Shown in pieces: positions 1 to 8,986 of a stretch of 49,792 nucleotides of DNA. The position numbers and the translations under genes were made by a program. The notes beneath the pieces are model-generated. The model was given only the letters and a program-made list of their open reading frames with translations, was not told where the DNA came from and made no database searches. The stretch covers positions 1 to 49,792 of the forward strand of contig CASGHD010000116.1 in assembly GCA_949319575.1 (NCBI GenBank), written 5' to 3'. Positions within the stretch are counted from its first letter, which is position 1. Each line of letters begins with the position of its first letter. Source of the stretch: an uncultured Anaerolineales bacterium. Its GTDB lineage: Bacteria; Chloroflexota; Anaerolineae; Anaerolineales; Villigracilaceae.

Positions 1-98
1 CCACGAATAAAAACCACGAATACTCGAATTCGCGCCGGGCATTCGCGCGCTTGTGTTGAGTCTATCGAGGCATTCGTGTATTCGTGAATATTCGTGGA
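1..98. repeat. Imperfect palindromic repeat (CCACGAAT...ATTCGTGG type)
   Basis: ccacgaataaaaaccacgaatactcgaa ... cattcgtgtattcgtgaatattcgtgg; arms are inverted copies built on CACGAAT words. Confidence 0.7.
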
Positions 99-141
99 CG
101 GTTTACCCATACAACAGATTAACCTTGCGCTGTAATACTAA

Positions 142-270
142 CCACCTGACACTTTCCTTTTTGGACGCTGATGAACGCTGAAAACGCTGAAAATTTTTTC
201 CGCCTAGTTATTGAAAAATCAGCGTTCATCAGCGTTTTCTGCCTCCCGTTTTTAAAACTGTCAGGTAGGT
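142..270. repeat. Nested palindromic repeat (ACCTGACA...TGTCAGGT outside, CGCTGATGAACGCTGA...TCAGCGTTCATCAGCG inside)
   Basis: Outer and inner inverted arms read directly. Confidence 0.7.
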
Positions 271-274
271 AGTT

Positions 275-598
275 TTATTTCAACAGTTCTTCACAGAACT
301 CTTTCGCCTCCGCGATCAGGTCTATCTTCACAGGAAGTTTGAATTCTTCATTCACGCGCAAGGTCAAATGATTCGCGATCAATTTTAGGTCGGGGGAGAG
401 GAGCGGGTCGTCTTTGATTAAATTCAACAGGTCAATCGCGCTGGGGCTGAGCGCCGGGGTTCCTTTGCGTTTCAAATGTTCCCGCACAGCGATGCCCGCC
501 GCCCGCCTCGCGCAGACGCGCGCCTGCCCCTCATTGCCGCGCTGGCGGGCTTGCTGTGCCCTGATAATTTCCCTATCGATCTCTATTGTATAGTTCAC
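275..598 (-). CDS. Conserved hypothetical protein (possibly HEPN-like, weak)
   Basis: ORF 275..664; likely GTG start at 598 (VNYTIEIDREIIRAQQARQRGNEGQARVCARRAAG...). Confidence 0.55.
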   Translation of the reverse strand: MNYTIEIDREIIRAQQARQRGNEGQARVCARRAAGIAVREHLKRKGTPALSPSAIDLLNLIKDDPLLSPDLKLIANHLTLRVNEEFKLPVKIDLIAEAKEFCEELLK

Positions 599-681
599 AA
601 GACGAATTATACCCTTCCTGTTTTTACAGCGTGAACGCGGCGCTACAAAATGTAAGACGCTCACCGGTTCGCGTTATCGCA

Positions 682-1365
<684 letters not shown>

Positions 1366-1511
1366 AACGGGGATTATAACGTCGCGCAAGTATGACGTTG
1401 CTCCTTCAATGCAGATGCAATATTGATTTTCATGGCGCTCGTCATTCGGCAGTATAATTTAGCCGCGCGCTCCATAAAAAATCTTGACCACATCTCAATG
1501 TGGGAGGCAGA

Positions 1512-2849
1512 ATGACGAATCCGCTAGGAAAAACCAACATGGGTACCGGGCTGTTTTCTCCGCCCCCGATCAACTCAGTGGAAGACACGGGTCTCTCCGC
1601 GCTTTGGTTGCAGGACCTGACCCTGAAAATTCTCTATTCGCAGGGATTTTTAAGCGGCTTCAAGATTGCCGAAACGATCGCATTACCGTTTGCCGGGGTG
1701 ACCGACAATATTTTGGAATTGTTGAAACGCGAGAAATTGATCGAGGTCAAATCGTCGCAAGGGGGCTTGGGCGAAGGCTCGTACACCTACGGGATTACCC
1801 AGGCGGGGGTGGCGCGCGCGCGCGAGGCGTTGGAGCGCAGTCAATATTCAGGTCCCGCGCCGGTGCCGTTCGAGGTATACAACGAAGCGATCCGACGTCA
1901 GCGTTCCGGCAGGCTCACGGTCACCATGCGAACGATGCGCCAAATCCTTTCACAACTGATCATCTCTGAAAAAACTTTTCAAAAATTGGGTCCCGCGCTC
2001 AACTCCGGCTCGTCGATTTTCCTATACGGACCTCCCGGCAACGGGAAGACGAGTGTGGCGCGCGCATTTGGCAACCTTGCGTTGAGCCAGGTCTTATATG
2101 TGCCATACGCCCTGTATCTAGACGGGCAAGTGATCAAAGTGTACGACCAGGTTAGTCACCGCCTCGTGCCGGAAGGGGAGGGCGGCTCCTCCTCGGGAAC
2201 GGGGAGCACGGGCAACCTGCGCACCAGCCAGCGACGCGACCCGCGTTGGGTGAAGATTCGCAGACCCTTCGTGGTGGTCGGCGGCGAATTAACACTCGAA
2301 GGCTTGGACTTGGTATACGACGACGTGCACAAATATTACGAAGCGCCGTTTCAAGTGAAAGCCAATGGCGGCATCCTCTTGATCGACGACTTCGGGCGGC
2401 AACAAGTGCGCCCGCGCGACCTGCTCAACCGCTGGATCGTCCCTCTCGAAAACAGGGTGGATTTTCTCACGCTTCACAACGGACGCAAAGTAGAAGTGCC
2501 CTTCGATGTGACCATCGTCTTCTCGACGAACCTGCCTCCCAAAGACCTTGTGGACGAAGCCTTCCTGCGCCGCCTGCGCCACAAGATCGAGATCGGCGAC
2601 CCGAGTTACGAAGAGTATCGCGAGATCTTCAAGCGCGTCGCTTCTGATAAGCGCGTGGAATACAACGACCAGGGACTCGCGTACCTGTTGCAGGAATGGT
2701 ACATCAAACGCAATCGCAAACTGCGCGCGTCGCATCCGCGCGACCTGTGCGACCAGATCCTCGATATTTCTAGTTACCTGGGCGTGCCGCCAGCCATGTC
2801 GCGCGACATGCTCGATCGCGCGGCAAGCGCCTATTTTGTGGATATTTAA
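1512..2849 (+). CDS. AAA-family ATPase with N-terminal helix-rich/winged-helix-like region
   Basis: Walker A GPPGNGKT, Walker B GGILLIDDFG; ATG at 1512 inside ORF 1500..2849. Confidence 0.85.
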   Translation: MTNPLGKTNMGTGLFSPPPINSVEDTGLSALWLQDLTLKILYSQGFLSGFKIAETIALPFAGVTDNILELLKREKLIEVKSSQGGLGEGSYTYGITQAGVARAREALERSQYSGPAPVPFEVYNEAIRRQRSGRLTVTMRTMRQILSQLIISEKTFQKLGPALNSGSSIFLYGPPGNGKTSVARAFGNLALSQVLYVPYALYLDGQVIKVYDQVSHRLVPEGEGGSSSGTGSTGNLRTSQRRDPRWVKIRRPFVVVGGELTLEGLDLVYDDVHKYYEAPFQVKANGGILLIDDFGRQQVRPRDLLNRWIVPLENRVDFLTLHNGRKVEVPFDVTIVFSTNLPPKDLVDEAFLRRLRHKIEIGDPSYEEYREIFKRVASDKRVEYNDQGLAYLLQEWYIKRNRKLRASHPRDLCDQILDISSYLGVPPAMSRDMLDRAASAYFVDI

Positions 2850-2867
2850 CCGAAACCTCTCTCGCGC

Positions 2868-2917
2868 TTTTACGGATTACGCTTCGTAGTATCCTTTGCG
2901 TAATCCGTAAATTTTTT
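2868..2917 (+). terminator. Probable intrinsic terminator
   Basis: TTTACGGATTACGC / GCGTAATCCGTAAA hairpin followed by a T-run. Confidence 0.7.
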
Positions 2918-2918
2918 T

Positions 2919-3671
2919 ATGATGATCGAATCGCTTCCCCAACCCGTCATTTTTGCCCATCGCGGCGCCGCCGTCTACGCGCCGGAGAACACCCTCGCGG
3001 CATTCGAGCTTGCCCTCACGCAAGGGGCAGATGCGATTGAGTTGGATGTGAAATTATCCGCCGAGGGATGCGCGGTTGTCATCCACGATGACACTGTGGA
3101 TCGGACAACGAACGGCGCGGGGCGGGTAAAGAATTTGACGCTGGCTGACCTTCGCTCGCTTGATGCGGGCAGCGCATTCTCAGAAAAATATAGCGGCGAG
3201 AAAATTCCACTGTTGGAGGAAGTATTCGAAGCGGTCGGCGGGCGCGCGTTGATCAACGTGGAATTGACCAATTACGACAACAAAGACGATCATCTCGTTG
3301 AAACGGTGTGCATGCTCGTCAAGAAATTCAACATTCAGAAACAGATTCTCTTTTCTTCCTTTGACGCAAGGAACCTGACCAAAGCCTCTGGCTTACTGCC
3401 GGGCGTGCCCCGCGGCTTGCTTGCAGTCAACGATATTCGAGGGGTGTGGCAACGTTCGTTCATGTTCGCGTTTGGGAATTACCAGGCGTTACATCCGCAT
3501 GCGCAGAATACTTCGCCCCAGCAGGTGCGCCGCGTCCATCGCATGAAGCGGAGAGTCCATGTGTGGACGGTCAACGCGGAGGAGGAGATGCGCCGCCTGT
3601 TCCGTTGGGGTGTGGATGGAATTTTTACAGACGACCCGTTGCTGGCGCTCAAGGTTCGAGGAGAGTTGTGA
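2919..3671 (+). CDS. Glycerophosphodiester phosphodiesterase
   Basis: FAHRGAAVYAPENTLAAFELALTQGADAIELDVKLSAEGCAVVIHDDTVDRTTNG, GDPD signature. Confidence 0.95.
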   Translation: MMIESLPQPVIFAHRGAAVYAPENTLAAFELALTQGADAIELDVKLSAEGCAVVIHDDTVDRTTNGAGRVKNLTLADLRSLDAGSAFSEKYSGEKIPLLEEVFEAVGGRALINVELTNYDNKDDHLVETVCMLVKKFNIQKQILFSSFDARNLTKASGLLPGVPRGLLAVNDIRGVWQRSFMFAFGNYQALHPHAQNTSPQQVRRVHRMKRRVHVWTVNAEEEMRRLFRWGVDGIFTDDPLLALKVRGEL

Positions 3672-3724
3672 TGCGCGCGAGGAAAACGCGGCAGGTGGCG
3701 GATCAGCAACGCTTGGGAAAAAGA

Positions 3725-3865
3725 GCTCTAACGTTTTTGACGGGAAACACTTTTTCAAACACGAAGGGCACGACGGTCACAAAGGAAAAAACCAAGGAAT
3801 CCAGACTTTTCCCCTCCTTTGTGTCCTTCGTGGTGAAGCTCTGTCCTGTTAATTACGGGAGACCC
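3725..3865. mobile_element. MITE-like element copy 1
   Basis: Shares CGTTTTTGACGGGAAA...GCACGACGGTCACAAAGGAAAAAACCAAGGAATCCAGACTTTT...GTGTCCTTCGTGGTGAAGCTCTGTCC.GTTAATTACGGGAGAC with 18402..18589; flanked by GGAAAAAGA direct repeats (3716-3724, 3866-3874). Confidence 0.7.
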
Positions 3866-3888
3866 GGAAAAAGAAGCGGGGTTTCGTC

Positions 3889-6636
3889 ATGAAGTCAAGG
3901 CGGTTCATCCATTTTGTTTTGGCGGTGCTTCTGTTTGCGTCCATGCTTTGGCGCGCGCCGGTGGCGTATGCCCAGTCGCAGGTGCAAGCCATCTTGAATT
4001 CAATGTCGCCCCAGGAGCGCGTGGGGCAATTGTTTCTTGTCACTTTTCGGGGGACGAGCGTCGCGCCAGATTCGAAAATCTACGATTTGATCGTCAACCG
4101 CCATATCGGGGGAGTTGTGCTGTTGGCGGAGAACGATAATTTTGTCGACGCGCCGGAAACGATTCTCAGCGCCTATCAATTGACCAGCGATCTGCAAAAC
4201 CTTGAGTGGGAGGCAACCCATTCGCTCTCGCCCGCCGAATCGACGAATGAGTATGTTCCATTGTTTGTTGGGATTTCGCAGGATGGGGATGGCGCAAGGC
4301 ACGATCAAATCTTGAGCGGGCTGACGCCCACGCCTTCCTTGATGGCTGTTGGCGCAACGTGGAATGTGTCTCAATCGGAACAGGTCGGGACTGTGTTGGG
4401 TTCTGAGTTGTCTGCCATTGGCTTCAATTTGATCGTTGGTCCGTCGCTTGATGTGGTGGAATCGCCCAACCCGTCTGCGTTGAGCGATCTTGGCACAAGC
4501 GTGTTCGGCGGCGATCCATTCTGGGTGGCAAAGATGGGCGGCGCGTTCATCAAAGGCATTCATGAGGGTAGCAAGAACCGCATGGTGGTGATTACGAAGC
4601 ACTTCCCCGGGCGCGGTGATTCGGATCGACAACTCGGGGAAGAGGTGGCAACGGTGCGGAAGTCGCTGGAGGCATTGAAGCAGGTTGAATTGTTCCCGTT
4701 TTTTGCAGTGGCAAGCGCGACCGATCCCGCTCTCAATGCGGATGGTTTTTTGGTCTCTCATATTCGGTATCAGGGATTTCAAGGGAACATTCGGGCAACG
4801 ACGCGCCCAGTCAGTTTGGATTCGTCTGCCCTGCCTGCCATCCTTGCCTTGCCGGAATTTCAAGGCTGGAGGGCGAACGGCGGCTTGGTGGTAAGCGATG
4901 CCTTGGGGAGCAACGCGGTGCGGGCTTTTTATTCGCAAGGCGGCGAGAATTTTTCATTGCGCTCAGTGGCGCGCGATGCTTTTCAGGCGGGCAACGACTT
5001 AATGTATCTTGGGAACATCAAATCGGATCTTGGTACCGATATCACCTACGAATCTACGGCGGAGATCCTCGATTTCTTCTCACAGGAATATGTCAGCGAT
5101 CCCGCCTTTGCCCAGCGTGTGGACGCGGCAGTTACGCGCATCCTCGCGAAAAAATTGGGGTTGTACGGCGGTAATTTCTCAGTTTCCAATGTGATTTCGT
5201 CCATCCTGGGTCTTGGTTTTACCGGCGAATCGCAACAGGTGAAGTTCGAGGTGGCGAGCAACGCCGCCACGCTGATCAGCCCCGACCCGCAGGAATTGAA
5301 CGCGCTCTTGCCGGCTCCGCCAAACCCAAGCGATCGAATTGTGTTTCTCACAGACGCCTCCACGGCGCAACAGTGCAGTACCTGCGTCTCGAAGGATGCG
5401 CTGGCGGCAGATGCTCTTCAAAAAGCGGTTGACCGGTTGTACGGGCAAGGGGGGAGCGGGCAGGTATTCAACAGCCGCATGAGTTCGTTCTCGTTCCGTG
5501 AAGTGGAATTATTCCTCAATGGCGAGAGCGAAACCAACATCGAAAGCGCGTTGGAACGGGCAACCTGGGTGGTCGTCTCGCTTGCGGATGTGAACAATAA
5601 CCAGTTGTCGCTGTTGCGGCGGTTTTTTTCCGAACGCCCAAACCTGATCCGTAACAAGAACGTCATTTTGTTTTCATTCACGGCTCCGTATTATCTCGAT
5701 GCCACCGATATTTCCAAGTTGACGGCCTATTACGCTCTATATAGTAAACAACCCGCGTTCGTCGATGTCGCCGCGCGGTTGTTGTTTCAACAGATCGCGC
5801 CGGGAGCGTCGCCGGTCTCCATCCCCGCCGTGGGATACGATTTGATCGCCGCCCTCTCGCCGGAGCCTTCGCAAGTGATACCCCTCGCGCTGGATATTTC
5901 GGCGCCGGAGTTGACTGCCACCCCCGATCTTCTCGCGCTACCGGCGACGGCATTACCTCTGTTCAAGATCGGAGATTCGATCGCGGTTCGCGCCGGACCC
6001 ATTCTGGATACCAATGGGCGACTCGTGCCCGACGGGACGATTGCCCGCTTCACCATGTCTACGCGGGAGTCTGGGGGCGGGGTGTTACAGCAAGTGGACG
6101 CGCCCACTGTGGATGGTATCGCGCGCGCTTTGTTCGTGATCGACAAGCCGGGCTTTGTGGAAATCCGCGTGATGAGCGAGCCGGCGTTGGTCTCCGATGC
6201 GCTTCAATTCGACGCGTCGGCGGCGGGCGTGGCTGTGACGGTTATTGCTCCCACGACGATTGTGACGCCAACAACGACCGCCCCATCGCCCACACCGACG
6301 ATCGAGAACGATCTTGTTACGCCGGAAGGGTATCCGCGCCTCGGCGGGTGGATGCTAGCCGTGCTGGCTCTTGCGGGAGGCGCCGTGCTGGTGTTCTGGG
6401 CGGCTAACATCCTCGTCGCTACGCGTTGGGCGCTACGCTTCACTTTGTGCGCGGTAATTGGCGGGTTGATATCCTACAATTATCTCGCGCTCGGTTTTCC
6501 TGGCGCGGCGGCGTGGATCGCCTCCGGGGGCGGCACGTTTGGGGTATTGATCTTGATCTTTAGCGGTGAGGTGTTGGGGATATGCGCCGCTTGGGCGTGG
6601 ATGCGCGCTGGGTTAGCGGGCAAGGGTCGCGAGTAA
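3889..6636 (+). CDS. Glycoside hydrolase family 3 (beta-N-acetylhexosaminidase-like) with C-terminal membrane segments
   Basis: VGQLFLVTFRG...VVITKHFPGRGDSDRQ...LVVSDALG; hydrophobic C-terminal segments. Confidence 0.85.
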   Translation: MKSRRFIHFVLAVLLFASMLWRAPVAYAQSQVQAILNSMSPQERVGQLFLVTFRGTSVAPDSKIYDLIVNRHIGGVVLLAENDNFVDAPETILSAYQLTSDLQNLEWEATHSLSPAESTNEYVPLFVGISQDGDGARHDQILSGLTPTPSLMAVGATWNVSQSEQVGTVLGSELSAIGFNLIVGPSLDVVESPNPSALSDLGTSVFGGDPFWVAKMGGAFIKGIHEGSKNRMVVITKHFPGRGDSDRQLGEEVATVRKSLEALKQVELFPFFAVASATDPALNADGFLVSHIRYQGFQGNIRATTRPVSLDSSALPAILALPEFQGWRANGGLVVSDALGSNAVRAFYSQGGENFSLRSVARDAFQAGNDLMYLGNIKSDLGTDITYESTAEILDFFSQEYVSDPAFAQRVDAAVTRILAKKLGLYGGNFSVSNVISSILGLGFTGESQQVKFEVASNAATLISPDPQELNALLPAPPNPSDRIVFLTDASTAQQCSTCVSKDALAADALQKAVDRLYGQGGSGQVFNSRMSSFSFREVELFLNGESETNIESALERATWVVVSLADVNNNQLSLLRRFFSERPNLIRNKNVILFSFTAPYYLDATDISKLTAYYALYSKQPAFVDVAARLLFQQIAPGASPVSIPAVGYDLIAALSPEPSQVIPLALDISAPELTATPDLLALPATALPLFKIGDSIAVRAGPILDTNGRLVPDGTIARFTMSTRESGGGVLQQVDAPTVDGIARALFVIDKPGFVEIRVMSEPALVSDALQFDASAAGVAVTVIAPTTIVTPTTTAPSPTPTIENDLVTPEGYPRLGGWMLAVLALAGGAVLVFWAANILVATRWALRFTLCAVIGGLISYNYLALGFPGAAAWIASGGGTFGVLILIFSGEVLGICAAWAWMRAGLAGKGRE

Positions 6637-7608
6637 GCTGACCAGAAATAATACAGCCGCGCTCCATGCAAGCGTGGTTTCGGTTGGATTGCCAAGATAA
6701 TCTGAAACGGTTTCCGGGCGCGGGCGGCGCGAAGGCAGGGGACTGCTCGGTGATTCGCTGAACCCAAGCAGGGCTTTGCGGAACTCGTCCACCAATGGCG
6801 GGCGTTCATCGGGGTGAAGCGACATTGCCCACAGGATGGCTTTCTCGGTTTTCTGCGACACGTGTGAGTTGATCTCCCGAATGGGAATCAGGCTTTCAGG
6901 GGAGAGGAAGCGTTTACGCGCATCCGCCGGCGATTCGTTCGTCAGCAGGTGATACAAGGTGGCGCCGAACGCGTAAATATCCGAACGAATATCCGTGTGC
7001 ACATCGCTTCCGCCGTATTGTTCGAGCGGGGTATACAACGCGGTGCCTTGTCCCTGAATGATGGTGATGGTCACTTCTTCGGGCGCGAGAATTTTCACCA
7101 AACCGAAATCCACAAGTTTGATCAAGCCGTAGGGCATGAGTTTGAGGTTGCTGGGTTTGATGTCGCGGTGAACGATGGATGGTTCCTGTCCGTGCAGGTA
7201 GGTGAGGGCGCTGGCAATTTGTTCCGCCCAAGCAAGCACTTCTTTCTCAGGAAGGAAGTGGTTTTTGCGACGCGCCTCGATCATCATGTGGCGCAAATCG
7301 TTGCCGGGCACGTAATCCATAACCAGATAATCACGCGGACCGTTCGAGAAAAAGTCGGAGACCTTTGGCAAGTTTGGGTGATCGAGACGCGCCAATATGG
7401 TTGCCTCGCGCAAAAATTGTTCGCGGGCTTCTTCGCGTATTTTCTCGGGGAGCGCGCGGTCGTACTCGACCTCTTTCAACGCGCACTCGCGCCCTTTCAG
7501 GCGTGTATCGTCGGCGAGGTAGATCGAGCCCATGCCGCCTTGTCCGATTCGTTCACGGACTTTGTAGCGACTGCGCAAGACCTCCCCGCTCTTCAGGGGT
7601 GGGAGCAA
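6613..7608 (-). CDS. Serine/threonine protein kinase with C-terminal TM helix
   Basis: RIGQGGMGSIYLADD...IVHRDIKPSNLKL...KLVDFGLVK kinase motifs. Confidence 0.95.
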   Translation of the reverse strand: MLPPLKSGEVLRSRYKVRERIGQGGMGSIYLADDTRLKGRECALKEVEYDRALPEKIREEAREQFLREATILARLDHPNLPKVSDFFSNGPRDYLVMDYVPGNDLRHMMIEARRKNHFLPEKEVLAWAEQIASALTYLHGQEPSIVHRDIKPSNLKLMPYGLIKLVDFGLVKILAPEEVTITIIQGQGTALYTPLEQYGGSDVHTDIRSDIYAFGATLYHLLTNESPADARKRFLSPESLIPIREINSHVSQKTEKAILWAMSLHPDERPPLVDEFRKALLGFSESPSSPLPSRRPRPETVSDYLGNPTETTLAWSAAVLFLVSLLATLAR

Positions 7609-7819
7609 TCTTTCTCCTCGAAGTTGTTCGCTTGTTGACCTCGCTGTTCAATTGCGGAATCAACAGGGTTGTGTGGAAGGAACATCTCTCGCAGAGTCAA
7701 TTCGGCGTTGGTTCTGCACAGAAACGCTTGTTTATGCTATATTCCAGACGGGCGCTGGCTCAATGGCTCGAACCAGATCGAAGCGTATTATAAACTCGAT
7801 TCATTTATGTCGTCTCTCG

Positions 7820-7955
7820 AAAATATTGATCAGACTGCGCTTGTTACGCCAGCAGTTGCACTGCTGGCGGGCGGCAGTACAACTGCCGCCGGAACTGGCG
7901 GTTCATCACGGCAACTCGTAAAGACCCAAAATATTGATCAGACTACGCTGCTTAC
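7820..7955. repeat. 28-bp direct repeats flanking two palindromes
   Basis: AAAATATTGATCAGACTGCGCTTGTTAC (7820-7847) and AAAATATTGATCAGACTACGCTGCTTAC (7928-7955); between them CGCCAGCAGTTGCACTGCTGGCG and GGCGGCAGTACAACTGCCGCC. Confidence 0.8.
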
Positions 7956-7982
7956 TTGACATCCAACGTCAATAAAAGTTTC

Positions 7983-8630
7983 ATGAAAAAAACAGAAGAG
8001 TATCCATTATTGATCGCCGAGGAGGGACCGCTCAAGGGCAAACGCTGGCAAGTGAGTCAGACGCTTGTGCTGGGGCGCGAATCCACGTGTGATGTGGTCG
8101 TTTCTGACCGGCAAATCTCGCGCTTCCATGCCCGCCTGACGCCAACGAACGAAGGCGTGATGTTCGAAGACTTGGGGAGCAAGAATGGAACGTATCACAA
8201 CAGCATGATGCTCTCGGCTCCGGTGATATTGCAGGATGGCGACCGCCTGGCGGTGGGAATTGCCCAACAATTCACCTACCTCACCTCCGACGCCACCATG
8301 CCGCTACTCGAGGGCGGCAAGCCGGGCAGGCTGATGATCGATCAAAAATCCCGCCGCGTGTGGGTGAAGCAACAGCAACTCGACCCGCCGCTGTCGGCGC
8401 AACAGTTCCGGTTGTTATGGCTCTTGTACGACAATCAAGGACAAGTGGTCAGCCGCCCCGATCTTGTGACGGCGGTGTGGGGCGACGATCAATCCATCGG
8501 GGTGACTGATCAGGCGTTGGATGCCTTGATCCGGCGCCTGCGCGATAGACTCGCCGCGCTCGACCCCTCACATCAATACATCCACACCATACGGGGGCAT
8601 GGCGTCAGCCTTGATAATCTACCGTCGTGA
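7983..8630 (+). CDS. FHA domain protein fused to OmpR-type winged-helix DNA-binding domain
   Basis: LVLGRESTCDVVVSDRQISRFHARL...DLGSKNGTY (FHA) then LSAQQFRLLWLLYDNQGQVVSRPDLVTAVWG...RRLRDRL...IHTIRGHGVSL (Trans_reg_C). Confidence 0.9.
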   Translation: MKKTEEYPLLIAEEGPLKGKRWQVSQTLVLGRESTCDVVVSDRQISRFHARLTPTNEGVMFEDLGSKNGTYHNSMMLSAPVILQDGDRLAVGIAQQFTYLTSDATMPLLEGGKPGRLMIDQKSRRVWVKQQQLDPPLSAQQFRLLWLLYDNQGQVVSRPDLVTAVWGDDQSIGVTDQALDALIRRLRDRLAALDPSHQYIHTIRGHGVSLDNLPS

Positions 8631-8772
8631 TTTTCGCATATCGCGCGTATCGAGATTCCTGTGATTGGTTTCAATCGCGGGAATTTTTTATCGGTTTCCT
8701 TGTCATCTGCTATAAAATAGAGTACATTAACTCACAGCACGTTCGTTCTACATTATTTGAAAAGTTGGGATC

Positions 8773-8968
8773 ATGTCATTCTGAATACTATGAAGTTGTC
8801 AAGGTTTTTTGAAAAACCAAGGGATTGACAGAGACATAGTTGGCAATGTACGGTTGTTGAGGAGCGGAGCGACGAAGAATCTCTACCCTCCCCGAGAAAG
8901 CTTTCCGCGCGAGGAGAGATGCTTCGCAAAGTTTATCCTGAGCGAGGTCGAAGGGCTCAGCATGACAT
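8773..8968. repeat. Degenerate palindromic intergenic repeat (ATGTCATTCTGA...CTCAGCATGACAT)
   Basis: Inverted ends atgtcattctgaa / gggctcagcatgacat with internal gcgacgaagaatctc and gagagatgcttcg. Confidence 0.5.
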
Positions 8969-8986
8969 AAAATTAGGAGACATTGA

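Noticed and set aside
4000-4938. 312-aa minus-strand ORF opposite GH3
   Set aside because: Antisense shadow ORF, no motif support
6613-6636. Overlap of GH3 and kinase 3' ends
   Set aside because: Short convergent overlap is common in compact genomes; not informative alone
7669-7959. 96-aa ORF between kinase and FHA gene
   Set aside because: Spans palindromes and direct repeats; low-complexity peptide, more likely intergenic
8627-8812. 61-aa ORF after FHA gene
   Set aside because: No motif, overlaps degenerate repeat region
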